A program made the translations under genes and the position numbers. A model generated the notes under the pieces. It saw only the letters and a program-made list of their open reading frames with translations. It searched no databases and was not told the DNA's origin. 64,000 nt of DNA from Arsenicicoccus piscis (GTDB lineage Bacteria; Actinomycetota; Actinomycetes; Actinomycetales; Dermatophilaceae), in NCBI RefSeq assembly GCF_022568835.1, contig NZ_JAKZHV010000001.1, forward strand, positions 580,587-644,586, read 5' to 3'. Below, in pieces: positions 54,616-64,000 of the stretch (position 1 is its first letter; each line of letters begins with the position of its first letter).

Positions 54616-55536
54616 TCAGAGGTCGTAGTCCACGACCACGGCTGCGTGGTCGCTCAGCCGCTCGCTCGCGGTGGGTTCGCGGTCGGTGACGGCGGACCGC
54701 GCGACCTTGGCCAGCCGGGGTGACGCCAGGTGGTAGTCGATCCGCCAGCCCGTGTCGTTGGTGAACGCGTTGCCGAGCCAGCTCCACCACGAGTAGGGCC
54801 CGTCCACGTCCGGGTGCAGCGCGCGCTGCACGTCGACCAGGCTGCGCGGCGACAGGATCGAGTCGAACCACTCCCGCTCCTGCGGCAAGAACCCCTCGGA
54901 GCGGTTGCTGGTGCGCCAGTTCTTCAGGTCCTGACGCGACCGGGCCACGTTGAAGTCCCCCATCACGAGGAACTCGCGACCCGAGGCGAGCGCGGTGCGC
55001 CGTGCCCGCGTCAGGTGGCGAGCGAAGCCGGCGAGGAAACGCATCTTGCGCTCGAACTTCGCACCCCCGTCGGGTGCCTCGCGCATCCGGCCGGGCACCT
55101 GCAGCTCGGCGGGGAGCCCGCCCTCGGGCAGGTAGAGCGAGGCGACCGTCAGCGGCTGGTCCGCGAGGTCTACCTCGAGGTAGCGCCCCTCGGTGGCGAA
55201 CGCCTTGAGCTCGCGGGCGAGGGGTCCGGACTCGGCCGGCTCGCTCAGCTCGACGTGCGCGTCACCGGGCGCCCGCACGAGCACGCCGGCGCCCCAGCTG
55301 CGGATGGCGGCGGGCTGCTCGCGGGTGAGCACGGCGACGCCGTTGCGACCGGCGAGCTGACCGGCGTCGTAGGCGAGGTGGTAGTCGGCGAACGCCCCGC
55401 TCGGCAGCAGCGGCACCGGGCAGCGCACCTCCTGCAGGGCGGCGACGTCGACCTCCCGTCGCCTGAGCCAGTCGTCGAACCCACGCCGCTGAGTAGCCCG
55501 GATCCCGTTGACGTTGAAGGTCGCGACACGCAGCAC
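54616..55536 (-). CDS. xth: Exodeoxyribonuclease III family AP endonuclease
   Basis: DNA repair endonuclease/exonuclease of 306 residues. Motifs: TFNVNGIRA, LQEVRC, the metal/phosphate-binding MGDFNVAR and the C-terminal SDHAAVVVDYDL. TAGAGT lies six bases before GTG 55536 on the reverse strand, giving a leaderless start. Somewhat longer than E. coli XthA (268). Stands alone. Confidence 0.93.
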   Translation of the reverse strand: MLRVATFNVNGIRATQRRGFDDWLRRREVDVAALQEVRCPVPLLPSGAFADYHLAYDAGQLAGRNGVAVLTREQPAAIRSWGAGVLVRAPGDAHVELSEPAESGPLARELKAFATEGRYLEVDLADQPLTVASLYLPEGGLPAELQVPGRMREAPDGGAKFERKMRFLAGFARHLTRARRTALASGREFLVMGDFNVARSRQDLKNWRTSNRSEGFLPQEREWFDSILSPRSLVDVQRALHPDVDGPYSWWSWLGNAFTNDTGWRIDYHLASPRLAKVARSAVTDREPTASERLSDHAAVVVDYDL

Positions 55537-55571
55537 CCGCCGACTCTACGGGGCAATACACCGCACGACGA

Positions 55572-55605
55572 AGCAGGCCAGGCACCCGGAGGTGCCTGGC
55601 CTGCT
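55572..55605 (+). terminator. 15-bp perfect hairpin terminator
   Basis: AGCAGGCCAGGCACC (55572-55586), loop CGGA, exact complement 55591-55605. It lies 45 nt beyond the stop of the PTS gene on the reverse strand, and 36 nt upstream of the exonuclease start, so it ends the PTS transcript before the next gene. Confidence 0.8.
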
Positions 55606-55649
55606 CGCTGGTCGTGCTGGGTGATGCTGGTCGTGCAGCTGACCTCAGG

Positions 55650-57881
55650 TCACGGGATGACCAGCAGGCCGTTGCCGGCCTTCACGTGGTCACCGGCGAC
55701 GACCTCCGGCTGCCCGACGGTGGCCGCGTTGGTCACCACGACCGGGGTGGTCAGCCGGTAGCCCGCCGCCTCGATCCGCTCGGGGTCGAAGGAGATGAGC
55801 GGCTGACCCTGCTCGACGATCTGGCCCGTCTCGACGTGGGCCTCGAAGCCCTCGCCGTTGAGCTTGACCGTGTCGAGGCCGATGTGGATGAGCAGCTCCA
55901 CGCCGGTGTCGGTCTTGATGCCCACGGCGTGCTTGGTCGGGAAGAGCAGCATGACCGTGCCGTCGCAGGGGCTCTCGACCGTGGTGCTGCTCGGCCGGAT
56001 GGCGACACCCGGTCCGACCAGGCCGTCCGCGAACGCCTTGTCCTCGACCTCGGACATCGGGATCACCTCACCGGACAGCGGCGCGCGCACGATCGTGGCG
56101 ACATGCCGGTCAGCGGCGACCGCGGCGGCGGTCGGCGCCTCCGCGGCGGCGACGTCACCAGAACCGTCCAGGTCCACGTCGACGGGGTGCTCGAGGAACT
56201 GGTGCACGGCGTTCGCGACCGCAGTCACCCGCGGGCCGTAGATCACCTGGACACCACGCCCGGAGGACATGACACCCGCAGCACCGGTCGCCTTGAGCAG
56301 CTGCTCGTCGACGAGGGAGCTGTCCTTGACCTCGGTGCGCAGCCGCGTGATGCAGTTGTCGACGTCGGTGATGTTGCCGGCGCCGCCGAGACCCTTCACG
56401 ACCCGGGCCGCGAGCAGCGTGTCCTTGTCGATGTTCTGGTTCGCCGAGCCCGAGGCACCGGCGTCACCCGCGGAGCTGGAGCCCACCGAGGTGTTGCGGC
56501 CCGTCTTCGCGTCCACGTCCGAGCGTCCGTAGAGCTTGATCTCGTCCTCGTCCTCCTCGCGACCGGGGGTCTTGAGGTTGAACTTGGCGATCATGAACTT
56601 GAACAGGAAGTAGTAGATGAAGAAGTAGAAGACACCGACGATCGGGATCCAGTACCAGTTGGTCTTCGACGGGCCCTGCAGGATGCCGAAGAGGGTGAGG
56701 TCGATCAGACCGCCGGAGAAGGTCATGCCGACGCCCACGTTGAGGATGTGCATCAGCATGAACGAGATGCCGGCGAGGATCGCGTGGATCACGTAGAGCA
56801 TCGGGGCGACGAACAGGAAGGTGAACTCGAGCGGCTCGGTGATGCCGGTCAGCATCGCGGTGAGCGCGGCCGAGAGCAGCAGCGAGCCGGCGACCTTCTT
56901 GTTCTTCGGCGCAGCGGCCTGATACATCGCGAGCGCGGCACCGGGCAGGCCGAAGATCATGAACGGGAACTTGCCGGCCATGAAGCGGGTCGCCTCGACG
57001 TCGAAGTGGGTGACCGTCGGGCAGCCGAGCTGGGCGAAGAAGATGTTCTGCGCGCCCTGGATCGACTTGCCGCACACGTCGAGCGTGCCGCCCACGCTGG
57101 TCTGCCAGAACGGCAGGTAGAACACATGGTGCAGGCCGAACGGGATGAGCGAGCGCTCGATGATGCCGTAGATCAGGGTGCCGCCGTAGCCGGAGGACCG
57201 CACGAGCGCACCGAGCTGGTTGATGCCCATCTGCACGTAGGGCCACAGGAACGCCATCGCGATGCCGACGATGAGGTAGGTGATGGCCGAGATGATCGGG
57301 ACGAACCGCTCGCCGCCGAAGAAGCTGAGCACCTGGGGCAGCTGGATGTTGTGGAAGCGGTTGTGCAGGGCGGCCACACCGAGGCCGACGATGATGCCAC
57401 CGAAGACACCCATCTGCAGCGAGGGGATGCCGACGACGTCGGCGTAGGAACCGGCCGGCAGACAGCCCGCGGGCATCGCGCCGCCGGCGGAGTTGGCCGC
57501 ACGGCACGCGGCGAGCGCCTCGCTGCCGTAGCGGATCGTCATGACGGCGCCGATCGAGGCGTGCATGACGAAGAAGCCGATGGCGCCGGAGAGGGCCGCG
57601 ACCGCCTTGTTCTGCCGGGCCATGGCGAGCGCCACGGCGATGGCGAAGATGATCGGCAGGTTCGAGAAGACGATGCCACCGGCAGCGTTCATGACCTGGA
57701 AGATGGCGTTGGGGATGGTGCCAGGGCCCATCGCTCCCAGCAGCCCGAAGTTCTTGAGCATGGTCTCGTTGGTGAACGAGCCACCGATGCCCAAGAACAG
57801 TCCGGCTACCGGGAGGATGGCGATCGGCAGCATGAACGCGCGTCCGATGCGTTGCATCGTCGCGAACAGCTGATCTTTCAT
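55650..57881 (-). CDS. PTS glucose-family transporter subunit IICBA
   Basis: Single-chain sugar permease and kinase, 743 residues. IIC (about 1-420) has GLHHVFYLPFWQ and GITEPLEFTFLF. IIB (about 485-570) has the phospho-cysteine C510 in DNCITRLR. IIA (about 600-743) has the phospho-His H666 in ELLIHIGLDT. The order C-B-A is that of the glucose/N-acetylglucosamine branch; exact sugar not clear, since the IIC sugar loop differs from PtsG and NagE. GGAG precedes the ATG. No sugar regulator is adjacent. Confidence 0.93.
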   Translation of the reverse strand: MKDQLFATMQRIGRAFMLPIAILPVAGLFLGIGGSFTNETMLKNFGLLGAMGPGTIPNAIFQVMNAAGGIVFSNLPIIFAIAVALAMARQNKAVAALSGAIGFFVMHASIGAVMTIRYGSEALAACRAANSAGGAMPAGCLPAGSYADVVGIPSLQMGVFGGIIVGLGVAALHNRFHNIQLPQVLSFFGGERFVPIISAITYLIVGIAMAFLWPYVQMGINQLGALVRSSGYGGTLIYGIIERSLIPFGLHHVFYLPFWQTSVGGTLDVCGKSIQGAQNIFFAQLGCPTVTHFDVEATRFMAGKFPFMIFGLPGAALAMYQAAAPKNKKVAGSLLLSAALTAMLTGITEPLEFTFLFVAPMLYVIHAILAGISFMLMHILNVGVGMTFSGGLIDLTLFGILQGPSKTNWYWIPIVGVFYFFIYYFLFKFMIAKFNLKTPGREEDEDEIKLYGRSDVDAKTGRNTSVGSSSAGDAGASGSANQNIDKDTLLAARVVKGLGGAGNITDVDNCITRLRTEVKDSSLVDEQLLKATGAAGVMSSGRGVQVIYGPRVTAVANAVHQFLEHPVDVDLDGSGDVAAAEAPTAAAVAADRHVATIVRAPLSGEVIPMSEVEDKAFADGLVGPGVAIRPSSTTVESPCDGTVMLLFPTKHAVGIKTDTGVELLIHIGLDTVKLNGEGFEAHVETGQIVEQGQPLISFDPERIEAAGYRLTTPVVVTNAATVGQPEVVAGDHVKAGNGLLVIP

Positions 57882-58044
57882 CCGTGCTCCAGAGGGGTAG
57901 AGGGGGGTGGCGCGACCCCGGGCAGGGACGGCCAGTGCGGGGCCGAGTCTGCCAGACACCTCGGACACACCCTCCGGCGGGGCTCGGTCCGCCCCCGACC
58001 TGGGACCGAACCTTCTCCCAGTCGTTATCTGCGCGACCTCCGGC

Positions 58045-58076
58045 CACGCTCTACGCGGGGCACGCTCTACGCGGGT
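58045..58076 (+). repeat. Tandem 16-bp repeat
   Basis: CACGCTCTACGCGGGG (58045-58060) is followed at once by CACGCTCTACGCGGGT (58061-58076), the second copy reaching the selO stop codon. A local slippage duplication; no function seen. Confidence 0.7.
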
Positions 58077-59512
58077 CAGGTGCCGCAGAAAGTGACGTGC
58101 GGCGGGGCGTCGTCGGGCGCAGGTCCCGTGAGGTCCTCGAAGCCGGGTCGCTCCTCGAACGGGCGCGAGAGCGCCTCCAGGAGCCGGATGGTGGGGCCGA
58201 GGTCGCCGGCGACGGCTGCGTCGAGGGCCTCCTCCACGCGATGGTTGCGAGGGATGTAGACCGGGTTGACCCGGTTCATCTGATCGGCCGGCGCGGCTCG
58301 GTCCGACGGCAGCAGCCGCTCGCGGCGGGCGCTCCAGCGCTCGAACGGCTCGGGGTCGGTGAACAGGGCGGACGCCGTGCCGGCGGCGAGGGCGCGGAAG
58401 AACAGGGTGAAGTCGACGCGCTGGTCACGCAGCAGGACGAGCAGGTCGCTGATGAGCTTGCGGTCCGGGGTCCCGATGCCGATCTTGGCCGCCATGCCGG
58501 CCGACGCGACCTCGTCGTAGCGCGTCCCGAACCGGCGCAGCACGTCGGTGACCTGCTCGATCGCGGCATCGGTGGAAGGGTCGATCAGCGGCAGCAGCCC
58601 CTCCGCAAGCCGCGCGAGGTTCCACTGGGCGACGGCGGGCTGGTGGCCGTAGGCGTACCGGCCCTGGGTGTCGATCGAGCTGAAGACGGTCGCCGGGTCG
58701 TAGGCGTCGAGGAAGGCGCACGGCCCGTAGTCGATCGTCTCGCCCGAGAGGGTCATGTTGTCGGTGTTCATGACGCCGTGGATGAAGCCGACGAGCATCC
58801 ACTGCGCGACCAGCCGGGCCTGGGCGTCGACGACCCGCTCGAACAGGTCGAGATAGGGCGAGCTCGCGTCGGCCGCCTCGGGGTGGTGCCTCGCGATGAC
58901 GTAGTCGGCGAGCGCTCGCAGCGTCGTCTCGTCGCCGCTCGCCGCGGCGAGCTGGACCGTGCCGACACGCAGGTGGCTCGCCGCCACGCGGCACAGGACC
59001 GCGCCGGGCAGCACGCGCTCGCGGTGGACCGGGTCGCCGGTGGCGACGACGGAGAGAGCCCGCGTGGTCGGGATGCCGAGCCCGTGCATGGCCTCGCCCA
59101 TGAGGTACTCGCGCAGCATCGGCCCCACCGTCGCCAACCCGTCGCCGCCGCGCGCGAAGGGCGTGCGACCCGAGCCCTTGAGGTGGAGATCCCGGCGTCG
59201 CCCCTCGCTGTCGACGACCTCCCCCAGCAGCAGGGCACGGCCGTCGCCCAGCCTCGGCGAGTAGGCACCGAACTGGTGCCCGGCGTAGGCCTGCGCGAGC
59301 GTGGGCACTCCCTGCGGGGCCTGCCCCGTCAGCACGTCCACCCCCTCGGGGGTGGCCAGCGCGTCGGGGTCGACCCCCAGCTCGCCGGCGAGCTCGCGGT
59401 TGAGCAGCAGCAGCGCGGGCGCGGACGGCTTGACCGCGGTCCAGGGCCGCGACAGCGCCGGCACGGCGTGCGCGTAGGAGTCCTCGAGGCGGAACAGGGT
59501 CGCGGCCGTCAT
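58076..59512 (-). CDS. selO: SelO protein adenylyltransferase (YdiU family)
   Basis: Pseudokinase-fold enzyme that transfers AMP from ATP to protein hydroxyl groups. The 478 residues show [70 protein letters not shown] and [15 protein letters not shown]. The C-terminus ends FCGT; the Sec of animal SelO is replaced. TAACCT lies six bases before the ATG on the reverse strand, so the start is probably leaderless. Involved in redox stress in other bacteria. Confidence 0.93.
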   Translation of the reverse strand: MTAATLFRLEDSYAHAVPALSRPWTAVKPSAPALLLLNRELAGELGVDPDALATPEGVDVLTGQAPQGVPTLAQAYAGHQFGAYSPRLGDGRALLLGEVVDSEGRRRDLHLKGSGRTPFARGGDGLATVGPMLREYLMGEAMHGLGIPTTRALSVVATGDPVHRERVLPGAVLCRVAASHLRVGTVQLAAASGDETTLRALADYVIARHHPEAADASSPYLDLFERVVDAQARLVAQWMLVGFIHGVMNTDNMTLSGETIDYGPCAFLDAYDPATVFSSIDTQGRYAYGHQPAVAQWNLARLAEGLLPLIDPSTDAAIEQVTDVLRRFGTRYDEVASAGMAAKIGIGTPDRKLISDLLVLLRDQRVDFTLFFRALAAGTASALFTDPEPFERWSARRERLLPSDRAAPADQMNRVNPVYIPRNHRVEEALDAAVAGDLGPTIRLLEALSRPFEERPGFEDLTGPAPDDAPPHVTFCGT

Positions 59513-59645
59513 GACTCGAGGTTAGGCCACACCGTGGTGGGTTCCCCTACGACCAGGCTCCTACGACCAGGGTGGCAGGACGGGCCGGCCCAGCTCGGGA
59601 CCTGGGGTGGATCCGGTGCGCGAGCGCTCGGAGCAGGCTGGAGCC

Positions 59646-59864
59646 ATGAACCTCACCGACATCGCCACCGCCGTCGTCGTCGCCCTCGGATTCCTCGTGC
59701 TGCTGGCCATGGCCACCGCGCCCACGCTGCTGCAGCTGGAGGCCGAACGAGCAGAACGAGCCGAACCCAGGCGCGCCTGGCCGACCGACCGGGTTACTCC
59801 CGCACCTGCAGTCCCACGTGCTCCGCGAGCAGTGGTGCCAGCAGGGCGAGCTGCTCGGGCGTGA
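59646..59864 (+). CDS. Possible small single-span membrane protein
   Basis: 72 residues with one hydrophobic span (about 5-22, IATAVVVALGFLVLLAMAT) and a basic Arg/Pro/Ala tail. GGAG stands five bases before the ATG. The last 70 bases overlap the pentapeptide gene in the opposite direction, which weakens the case. Not recognised. Confidence 0.4.
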   Translation: MNLTDIATAVVVALGFLVLLAMATAPTLLQLEAERAERAEPRRAWPTDRVTPAPAVPRAPRAVVPAGRAARA

Positions 59865-60486
59865 TCGTCGCGCCGCGCAGGCCGTCGATCCCCTCGACCC
59901 GGCTGAGCCCCTCGACGCCGCGCAGGTCCACGTGCGTGAGGACCGCCCGGCTCAGCACCAGCGCGCCGACCCGGCAACCCCGCAGCGCCACCCGCGTCGC
60001 GCGGGCGCCCGCCAGGTCGAGCTCGTCGATCGTCGAGTCCTCGATCAGGACGTCGGTCAGCACCGCGTCCCGCAGGTTGAGGTAGCCCATCCGGCAGCCG
60101 CTGACGTGCACGGTCCGCAGCTCGGCGTCGTAGAGCTCGCCCGAGCCGATCCGCGAGTCGACGAGCTCCACCTCGCGCCAGGTCGAGCGCCTGGACTGCA
60201 GCACCGGGGCGTCCAACCGCTCGAACCGCGTCTCGAGGAAGGTAGCCCGGTCCAGCCGCGTCTCGTGCAGCCGCACCCCGTGCCAGAGGGTCTCGGCCGC
60301 GTGCAGACCCTCGAGGTCCACGCCGGAGAGGTCGCAGTCGGTGAGCCTGGCGCCGTCGACCCGAGCCGCGTCGAGCACCTCGCGCTCGGTCGCGTCGCGC
60401 AGGTCGTCCAGCCACAGCGGCGTGATCCGCGGCTGCTCCTTGGCGCGAGCCGGCGCCTTCTGGCGGGCGTGCTTCGAGGCCTTCAC
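59794..60486 (-). CDS. Pentapeptide-repeat protein
   Basis: 230 residues. From about 45 onward A(D/N)LxX-type pentads recur (LTDCDLSGVDLEGLHAAETL, RATFLETRFERLDAPVL, YLNLRDAVLTDVLIEDS, LDLAGARATRVALRGC), which build a right-handed quadrilateral beta helix. The N-terminus is Lys/Arg-rich. GTG 60486 is chosen because it follows the MFS stop by four bases. Some such proteins protect gyrase from quinolones; nothing here proves that role. Confidence 0.82.
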   Translation of the reverse strand: MKASKHARQKAPARAKEQPRITPLWLDDLRDATEREVLDAARVDGARLTDCDLSGVDLEGLHAAETLWHGVRLHETRLDRATFLETRFERLDAPVLQSRRSTWREVELVDSRIGSGELYDAELRTVHVSGCRMGYLNLRDAVLTDVLIEDSTIDELDLAGARATRVALRGCRVGALVLSRAVLTHVDLRGVEGLSRVEGIDGLRGATITPEQLALLAPLLAEHVGLQVRE

Positions 60487-60490
60487 GGGC

Positions 60491-61789
60491 TCAGGCGTCG
60501 AGCGAGACGTGGCGCGTCTCGCGGATCGGCAGCAGGCAGAGCAGGGAGATGACCGCGACGGCGGACACGTAGAGCCCGGCCACGCTGGAGCCCCACCGGG
60601 CCTGCAGAGCGGTGAGGATGAGCGGGGGCAGCGAGCCGCCGAGGATGCCACCGATCGAGTAGGCGAGACCGGCGCCGGAATAGCGGAAGCGCGTGGGGAA
60701 CAGCTCGGGCAGGAACGCCGCCATCGGCCCGAAGCACAGCCCCATCACGAACAGCGCGCCGGCGAGCGCCAGCCACACCAGCGGGTAGGACCGGGTGTCC
60801 ATCAGCGGGAACATCACCAGGCCCCACACGATCCCGAGCACGCACGCCATCGTGAGCACCCGCTTGCGGCCGATCCGGTCCGACAGCGGCGAGCTGATGA
60901 CCGTGCCGAGCGCCAGAGCGAGCACCGCCAGCATCGTGATGGTGAGCATGGAGACCTGCGGGATCTTCAGGGCCTTGGTGCCGTAGGAGAGGCAGTACGT
61001 CGTCGCGGTGTAGAACAGGGTGTACTGCACCATCATCACGCCGGACCCGAGCAGCAGGTGGGCCCACTCGTGCCGGACCAGGTCCAGGAACGGCACCCGC
61101 GAGAGCGACTCCTGCTCGATGGCCTTCTTGAAGACGGGGGTCTCGGCGATGCTCAGCCGGATCCACAGACCGACGACGACCAGCACGATGCTCGCGATGA
61201 ACGGCACCCGCCAGCCCCACGAGGCGAACGCTGCCGCGTCGATGTTGAGGCGCACGCCGAGGAAGATCGCGTTGGCGAGGATGAAGCCGAACGACGGCCC
61301 GAGCTGGGGGAACATCCCCCAGAGGCCGCGCTTGTCCGCGGGCGCGTGCTCGGTCGCGAGCAGTGCCGCGCCACCCCACTCGCCGCCGAGGCCGACGCCC
61401 TGGACGAAGCGCAGGATGACCAGCAGCGCTGCAGCCGCGATGCCGAGCGTCGAGTAGCCCGGGAGCAGACCGATGAGCACCGTCGAGATGCCCATCATGA
61501 GCAGCGACACGATCAGCACCGACTTGCGGCCGACCCGGTCGCCCCAGTGCCCGAAGATCACCGACCCGATCGGCCGGGCGAAGAACGCCACGGCGTAGGT
61601 CGAGAACGCGGCGAGCGTGCCGGCTGTCTCGGACAGCTCCGGGAAGAACGCCGTGTTGAGCACGAGCGCCGCCGCGATGCCGTAGGCATAGAAGTCGTAG
61701 AACTCGATGGTCGTCCCGACGAGGCTCGCCAGGGCGATCCGCCCCATGCTCGTCGAGCCCTGCCGCTGGTCGCCGTCGACCGTGGTCAT
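60491..61789 (-). CDS. MFS metabolite:H+ symporter (MHS type)
   Basis: 432 residues with 12 spans, of the MHS branch (shikimate, proline/betaine, alpha-ketoglutarate carriers): ASLVGTTIEFYDFYAYGIAAALV at the start, GHWGDRVGRKS, LRFVQGVGLGGEWGGAALL and PLSDRIGRKR. The ATG at 61789 is two bases after the pirin stop; the open frame runs further upstream, which is implausible. Substrate unknown. Confidence 0.9.
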   Translation of the reverse strand: MTTVDGDQRQGSTSMGRIALASLVGTTIEFYDFYAYGIAAALVLNTAFFPELSETAGTLAAFSTYAVAFFARPIGSVIFGHWGDRVGRKSVLIVSLLMMGISTVLIGLLPGYSTLGIAAAALLVILRFVQGVGLGGEWGGAALLATEHAPADKRGLWGMFPQLGPSFGFILANAIFLGVRLNIDAAAFASWGWRVPFIASIVLVVVGLWIRLSIAETPVFKKAIEQESLSRVPFLDLVRHEWAHLLLGSGVMMVQYTLFYTATTYCLSYGTKALKIPQVSMLTITMLAVLALALGTVISSPLSDRIGRKRVLTMACVLGIVWGLVMFPLMDTRSYPLVWLALAGALFVMGLCFGPMAAFLPELFPTRFRYSGAGLAYSIGGILGGSLPPLILTALQARWGSSVAGLYVSAVAVISLLCLLPIRETRHVSLDA

Positions 61790-61791
61790 CG

Positions 61792-62736
61792 CTACCGCCG
61801 CCCGCGCCGGCCACGGGACTTCAGCCGCACCCCCGGCAGCGGCGGCGCCGGGATGCGCGACACCTCGCCCTCGTAGCCATCGACCGTGCCGAACCGGTCG
61901 GATCCGGCCTCCCACTGCTCTCGTGCAGCGGCCACCTCGTCATGGCTTCGGCCGACGAAGTTCCACCACATGACGATCTCCTCCTCGAACGGCGTGCCGC
62001 CGAGCAGTACGACCCGGGCAGGATCGTCACCCACCTCGAGGACGAGCCGGTCGCGACCCTCGTCCACGCACCCCAGGTCGGCCGGCCCGAGCGGTCGGCC
62101 CTCGAAGGTCACCGACCCGGTGTCCACGAGCAGGCCGTGCTCGAAGCCGGGGTCGACGCTCAGCTCGAGCCGGGCGCCGGCAACCAGGTCGAGCTGCGCG
62201 CCGAGCAACGGCGTGTAGGTGTGCACGGGTGACGCCGCGATCCCCTCCAGCGACCCGAGGAAGACGAGCGCGGTCCCGGAGCCGGCCGGGAGGTCTACCG
62301 GATCGGGGGCGTAGTGCTCGAACTCGCGCTCGCCAGAACGGGACTCGTCGGGAAGGGCTACCCACAGCTGGACGCCGTGGAGCACCGACGGACCGGCGAC
62401 CGAGACCTCGGAGTGCGCGATCCCGTCACCCGCGGTCATCAGGTTGACCTCGCCCGGGAGCACCTGGCCGAGCACACCCGCGGAGTCGCGGTGCTCGATG
62501 TGCCCGGCGAACAGCCACGACACGGTCTGCAGCCCGGTGTGCGGGTGGGGCGGGACGTCCATGCCGCCGGAGCCGTCCGGGTCGACGTCGACCGGACCGT
62601 AGTGGTCCACGAAGCACCACGCCCCCACGAACGACCGGTCGCGGTGCGGCAGCGTGCGCCGGACCGTGAGCGCCCGGATGCCACCGAGCGGCACCTCGCG
62701 GCCCCCCAGCACCTGCACCGACCCAGAGCTCGTCAT
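61792..62736 (-). CDS. Pirin-family protein
   Basis: Cupin-fold protein of 314 residues. The N-terminal metal-binding half has CFVDHYGP, PPHPHTGLQTVSWLFAG, EHRDSAG and GDGIAHSE, where His and Glu bind iron; the C-terminal half ends with GTPFEEEIVMWWNFVGR. Pirins act as quercetin dioxygenases or regulators. The ATG at 62736 follows GAGAGGGA. First gene of a pirin-MFS-pentapeptide operon with 2 and 4 nt gaps. Confidence 0.92.
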   Translation of the reverse strand: MTSSGSVQVLGGREVPLGGIRALTVRRTLPHRDRSFVGAWCFVDHYGPVDVDPDGSGGMDVPPHPHTGLQTVSWLFAGHIEHRDSAGVLGQVLPGEVNLMTAGDGIAHSEVSVAGPSVLHGVQLWVALPDESRSGEREFEHYAPDPVDLPAGSGTALVFLGSLEGIAASPVHTYTPLLGAQLDLVAGARLELSVDPGFEHGLLVDTGSVTFEGRPLGPADLGCVDEGRDRLVLEVGDDPARVVLLGGTPFEEEIVMWWNFVGRSHDEVAAAREQWEAGSDRFGTVDGYEGEVSRIPAPPLPGVRLKSRGRRGRR

Positions 62737-62827
62737 CCGTGATCCCTCTCCTTCGTCCGGACCGACCACACGATCGTGGCCGGTCCGGGCGCTCGACGCC
62801 ACCTGACGCCGGGACGGGGCGATGGTT

Positions 62828-63691
62828 CTACTTGATCTCGCGGCGGGAGATCAGGACGCACCCGACGACGAACGGCAGCAGCGTCCAGATCGCGGCCGCG
62901 GACGCGAGGTGGGCCCACGCCTCACCGTTCATGGTGCCCATGACGAGCGGCTCGGTGGAACGGGCCATGTCGATCCACGGGCCGGCGTCGCGCAGGGCGC
63001 TGATCATCCCGGTGAGGAACATCCACAGTGTCGGGACGATGTAGAACGCGGCGATGGCCGCGGCCGGAGCCGTCAGGAGCAGACCGAAGGCCACGCCCTG
63101 CAGCAGGTTGAGCAGCTGGGCGAGCACGCCGCCGAGGGCGCCCCAGCCGATGTGCCACGGGTCGACCGGGTCGTGGATCGCGACCGCGATCCCGGTGGAG
63201 ACGACGCCGACCAGGAGGGCGACGGCCATCGAGGCGAGGCCGAGTGTCAGCGCCGCCAGAGTCTTGGCCAGCACGACGCGCAGGCGACGCGGCTCCTGGG
63301 TGAACGTCACCAGGCCGGTGCGCTGAGAGAACTCGCTGGTGGCGGCGAGGATGCCGAGGACGGGCAGCAGCAGCATCATGGCCTGCGACGAGCCGCCGAC
63401 GAAGGTCGTCAGCCCGGTCGTGCTGTGGTCGCCCCAGATGAGGAAGCCGACGTTGATCGCGGCCACCAGCCCGAGGGTGATGATCAGCAGCCAGCGCCCG
63501 GAGCGGGTGTCGACGAGCTTGCGCAGCTCCAGGTGGAGCAGTCGGCCGAACGGGATGCCGGGCGATCCGGTCCCCGCGCTGCCACCGGTAGAACGGGTGG
63601 TCGGGTCCGCGGGCCCGGTCGCGTTGGCCGCGTTGGCCGCGTTGGCCGCGTTGGTCGCAGCCGGGTCGTGGGTGAGGGCGGACGTGCTCAT
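62828..63691 (-). CDS. ABC-2 type exporter permease
   Basis: 287 residues with six spans after a 60-residue Ala/Asn/Thr/Gly-rich cytoplasmic N-terminus (repeated AAN units). Typical of ABC-2 permeases: LLHLELRKLVDTRSGRWLL, then EFSQRTGLVTFTQEPRR after the second span. The start overlaps the upstream ATPase stop (ATGA). Substrate unknown; the N-terminal (NAA)n tract is encoded by a GTTGGCCGC repeat. Confidence 0.9.
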   Translation of the reverse strand: MSTSALTHDPAATNAANAANAANATGPADPTTRSTGGSAGTGSPGIPFGRLLHLELRKLVDTRSGRWLLIITLGLVAAINVGFLIWGDHSTTGLTTFVGGSSQAMMLLLPVLGILAATSEFSQRTGLVTFTQEPRRLRVVLAKTLAALTLGLASMAVALLVGVVSTGIAVAIHDPVDPWHIGWGALGGVLAQLLNLLQGVAFGLLLTAPAAAIAAFYIVPTLWMFLTGMISALRDAGPWIDMARSTEPLVMGTMNGEAWAHLASAAAIWTLLPFVVGCVLISRREIK

Positions 63692-63999
63692 GCTGCACTC
63701 TCCTGGGTGTCGGTGGCGTGCGTGTCGATGGCCTGCGTGTCGGAAGCCTGGTGGCCGCGGTCGGTGCTGCTGGTGAGGTCGAGGAACATCCGCTCGAGGT
63801 CGCGCTCCTGCTGGCGCAGCTCGAGCAGGACGACGCCGGCGGCGAGGGCGGCGCGGCCGACCTGCTCCGGCGTGCCGTCGACCACCAGGGCGTCGTTGGT
63901 GGACGTGACGACCAGGCCGTCGCGGCGCAGGGCGTCGGTGAGGGCAGCGTCGTCGAGGCTGCGGACGGTGATGCCGCCCTGGGCGACCAGCTCGTCGAG
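63688..63999 (-). CDS. ABC exporter ATPase, C-terminal end (partial)
   Basis: Only the last 103 codons lie in the window. The piece LDELVAQGGITVRSLDDAAL and LRQQERDLERMFLDLTSS are the usual C-terminal extension of exporter ATPases after the nucleotide-binding domain, followed by a Thr/Asp/Gln tail with TQAIDTHATDTQ. The stop overlaps the permease start. The catalytic part is beyond the window edge. Confidence 0.85.
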   Translation of the reverse strand, partial: LDELVAQGGITVRSLDDAALTDALRRDGLVVTSTNDALVVDGTPEQVGRAALAAGVVLLELRQQERDLERMFLDLTSSTDRGHQASDTQAIDTHATDTQESAA

Positions 64000-64000
64000 C

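Noticed and set aside
57882..58075. DasR-type operator before the PTS gene
   Set aside because: No TGGTCTAGACCA-like palindrome was found in the spacer.

Overview
The window is a GC-rich (about 70% by eye) chromosomal segment of an actinobacterium. The evidence is the ribM-ribBA-ribH order, F420-type oxidoreductases, a Mycobacterium-like 680-residue NadE, a lipoprotein sortase-like gene, many leaderless-looking starts and an IS256-family element. A Micrococcales relative such as the Intrasporangiaceae would fit, but that placement is inference. No rRNA, tRNA or CRISPR array was recognised.

Layout. 1-1910: end of a riboflavin operon (RibM/PnuC tail, RibBA, RibH). 2265-4914: two tandem paralogous secreted lytic transglycosylases. 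5649-8233: an apparent exopolysaccharide cassette with a processive GT2 synthase, a 62-residue membrane peptide and a Tat-exported GH26-like hydrolase, closed by a strong hairpin. 8234-13923: a CGNR regulator divergent from an EamA exporter, a decayed phzF, a secreted M6 metalloprotease, and two clusters of GC-rich palindromic repeats. 13924-17720: an amino-acid racemase divergent from a LysR regulator, then NadE. 17721-21898: repeat-rich spacer, a complete IS256-family element with 9-bp target duplication, a surface protein with a (GxxGK)n tract, and a sortase-like lipoprotein. 21978-29044: GlyA, a YgjV/acetyltransferase-like fusion, a CbiX-like protein, a HAD phosphatase, a transglutaminase, a LON-domain protein and a membrane protein with a degenerate GGDEF domain. 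29171-36328: a three-gene transglutaminase/DUF2126, ATP-grasp/alpha-E, transglutaminase operon. 36345-49718: small enzymes, a two-component system, a luciferase-like oxidoreductase, a universal stress protein, an MFS carrier with an in-frame amber codon, a beta-lactamase-fold hydrolase, a K+ channel/RCK protein and a diguanylate cyclase. 49735-64000: a drug-type ABC exporter with its divergent GbsR/MarR-like regulator, succinate-semialdehyde dehydrogenase, exonuclease III, a PTS EIICBA, SelO, a pirin-MFS-pentapeptide operon and a second ABC exporter that runs off the end.

How it works together. Envelope functions dominate: wall hydrolases, polysaccharide synthesis, sortase-like anchoring, secreted protease and the transglutaminase operon. 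Regulation seems to rely on divergent regulator/target pairs with palindromes between them, and on promoters whose -10 box lies 6-7 nt before the start codon. The most interesting material is the EPS cassette, the surface-protein/sortase pair beside the fresh IS insertion, the palindromic repeat families, the recurrent heptamer GTAGACC, and the control region between the CGNR regulator and the EamA gene.
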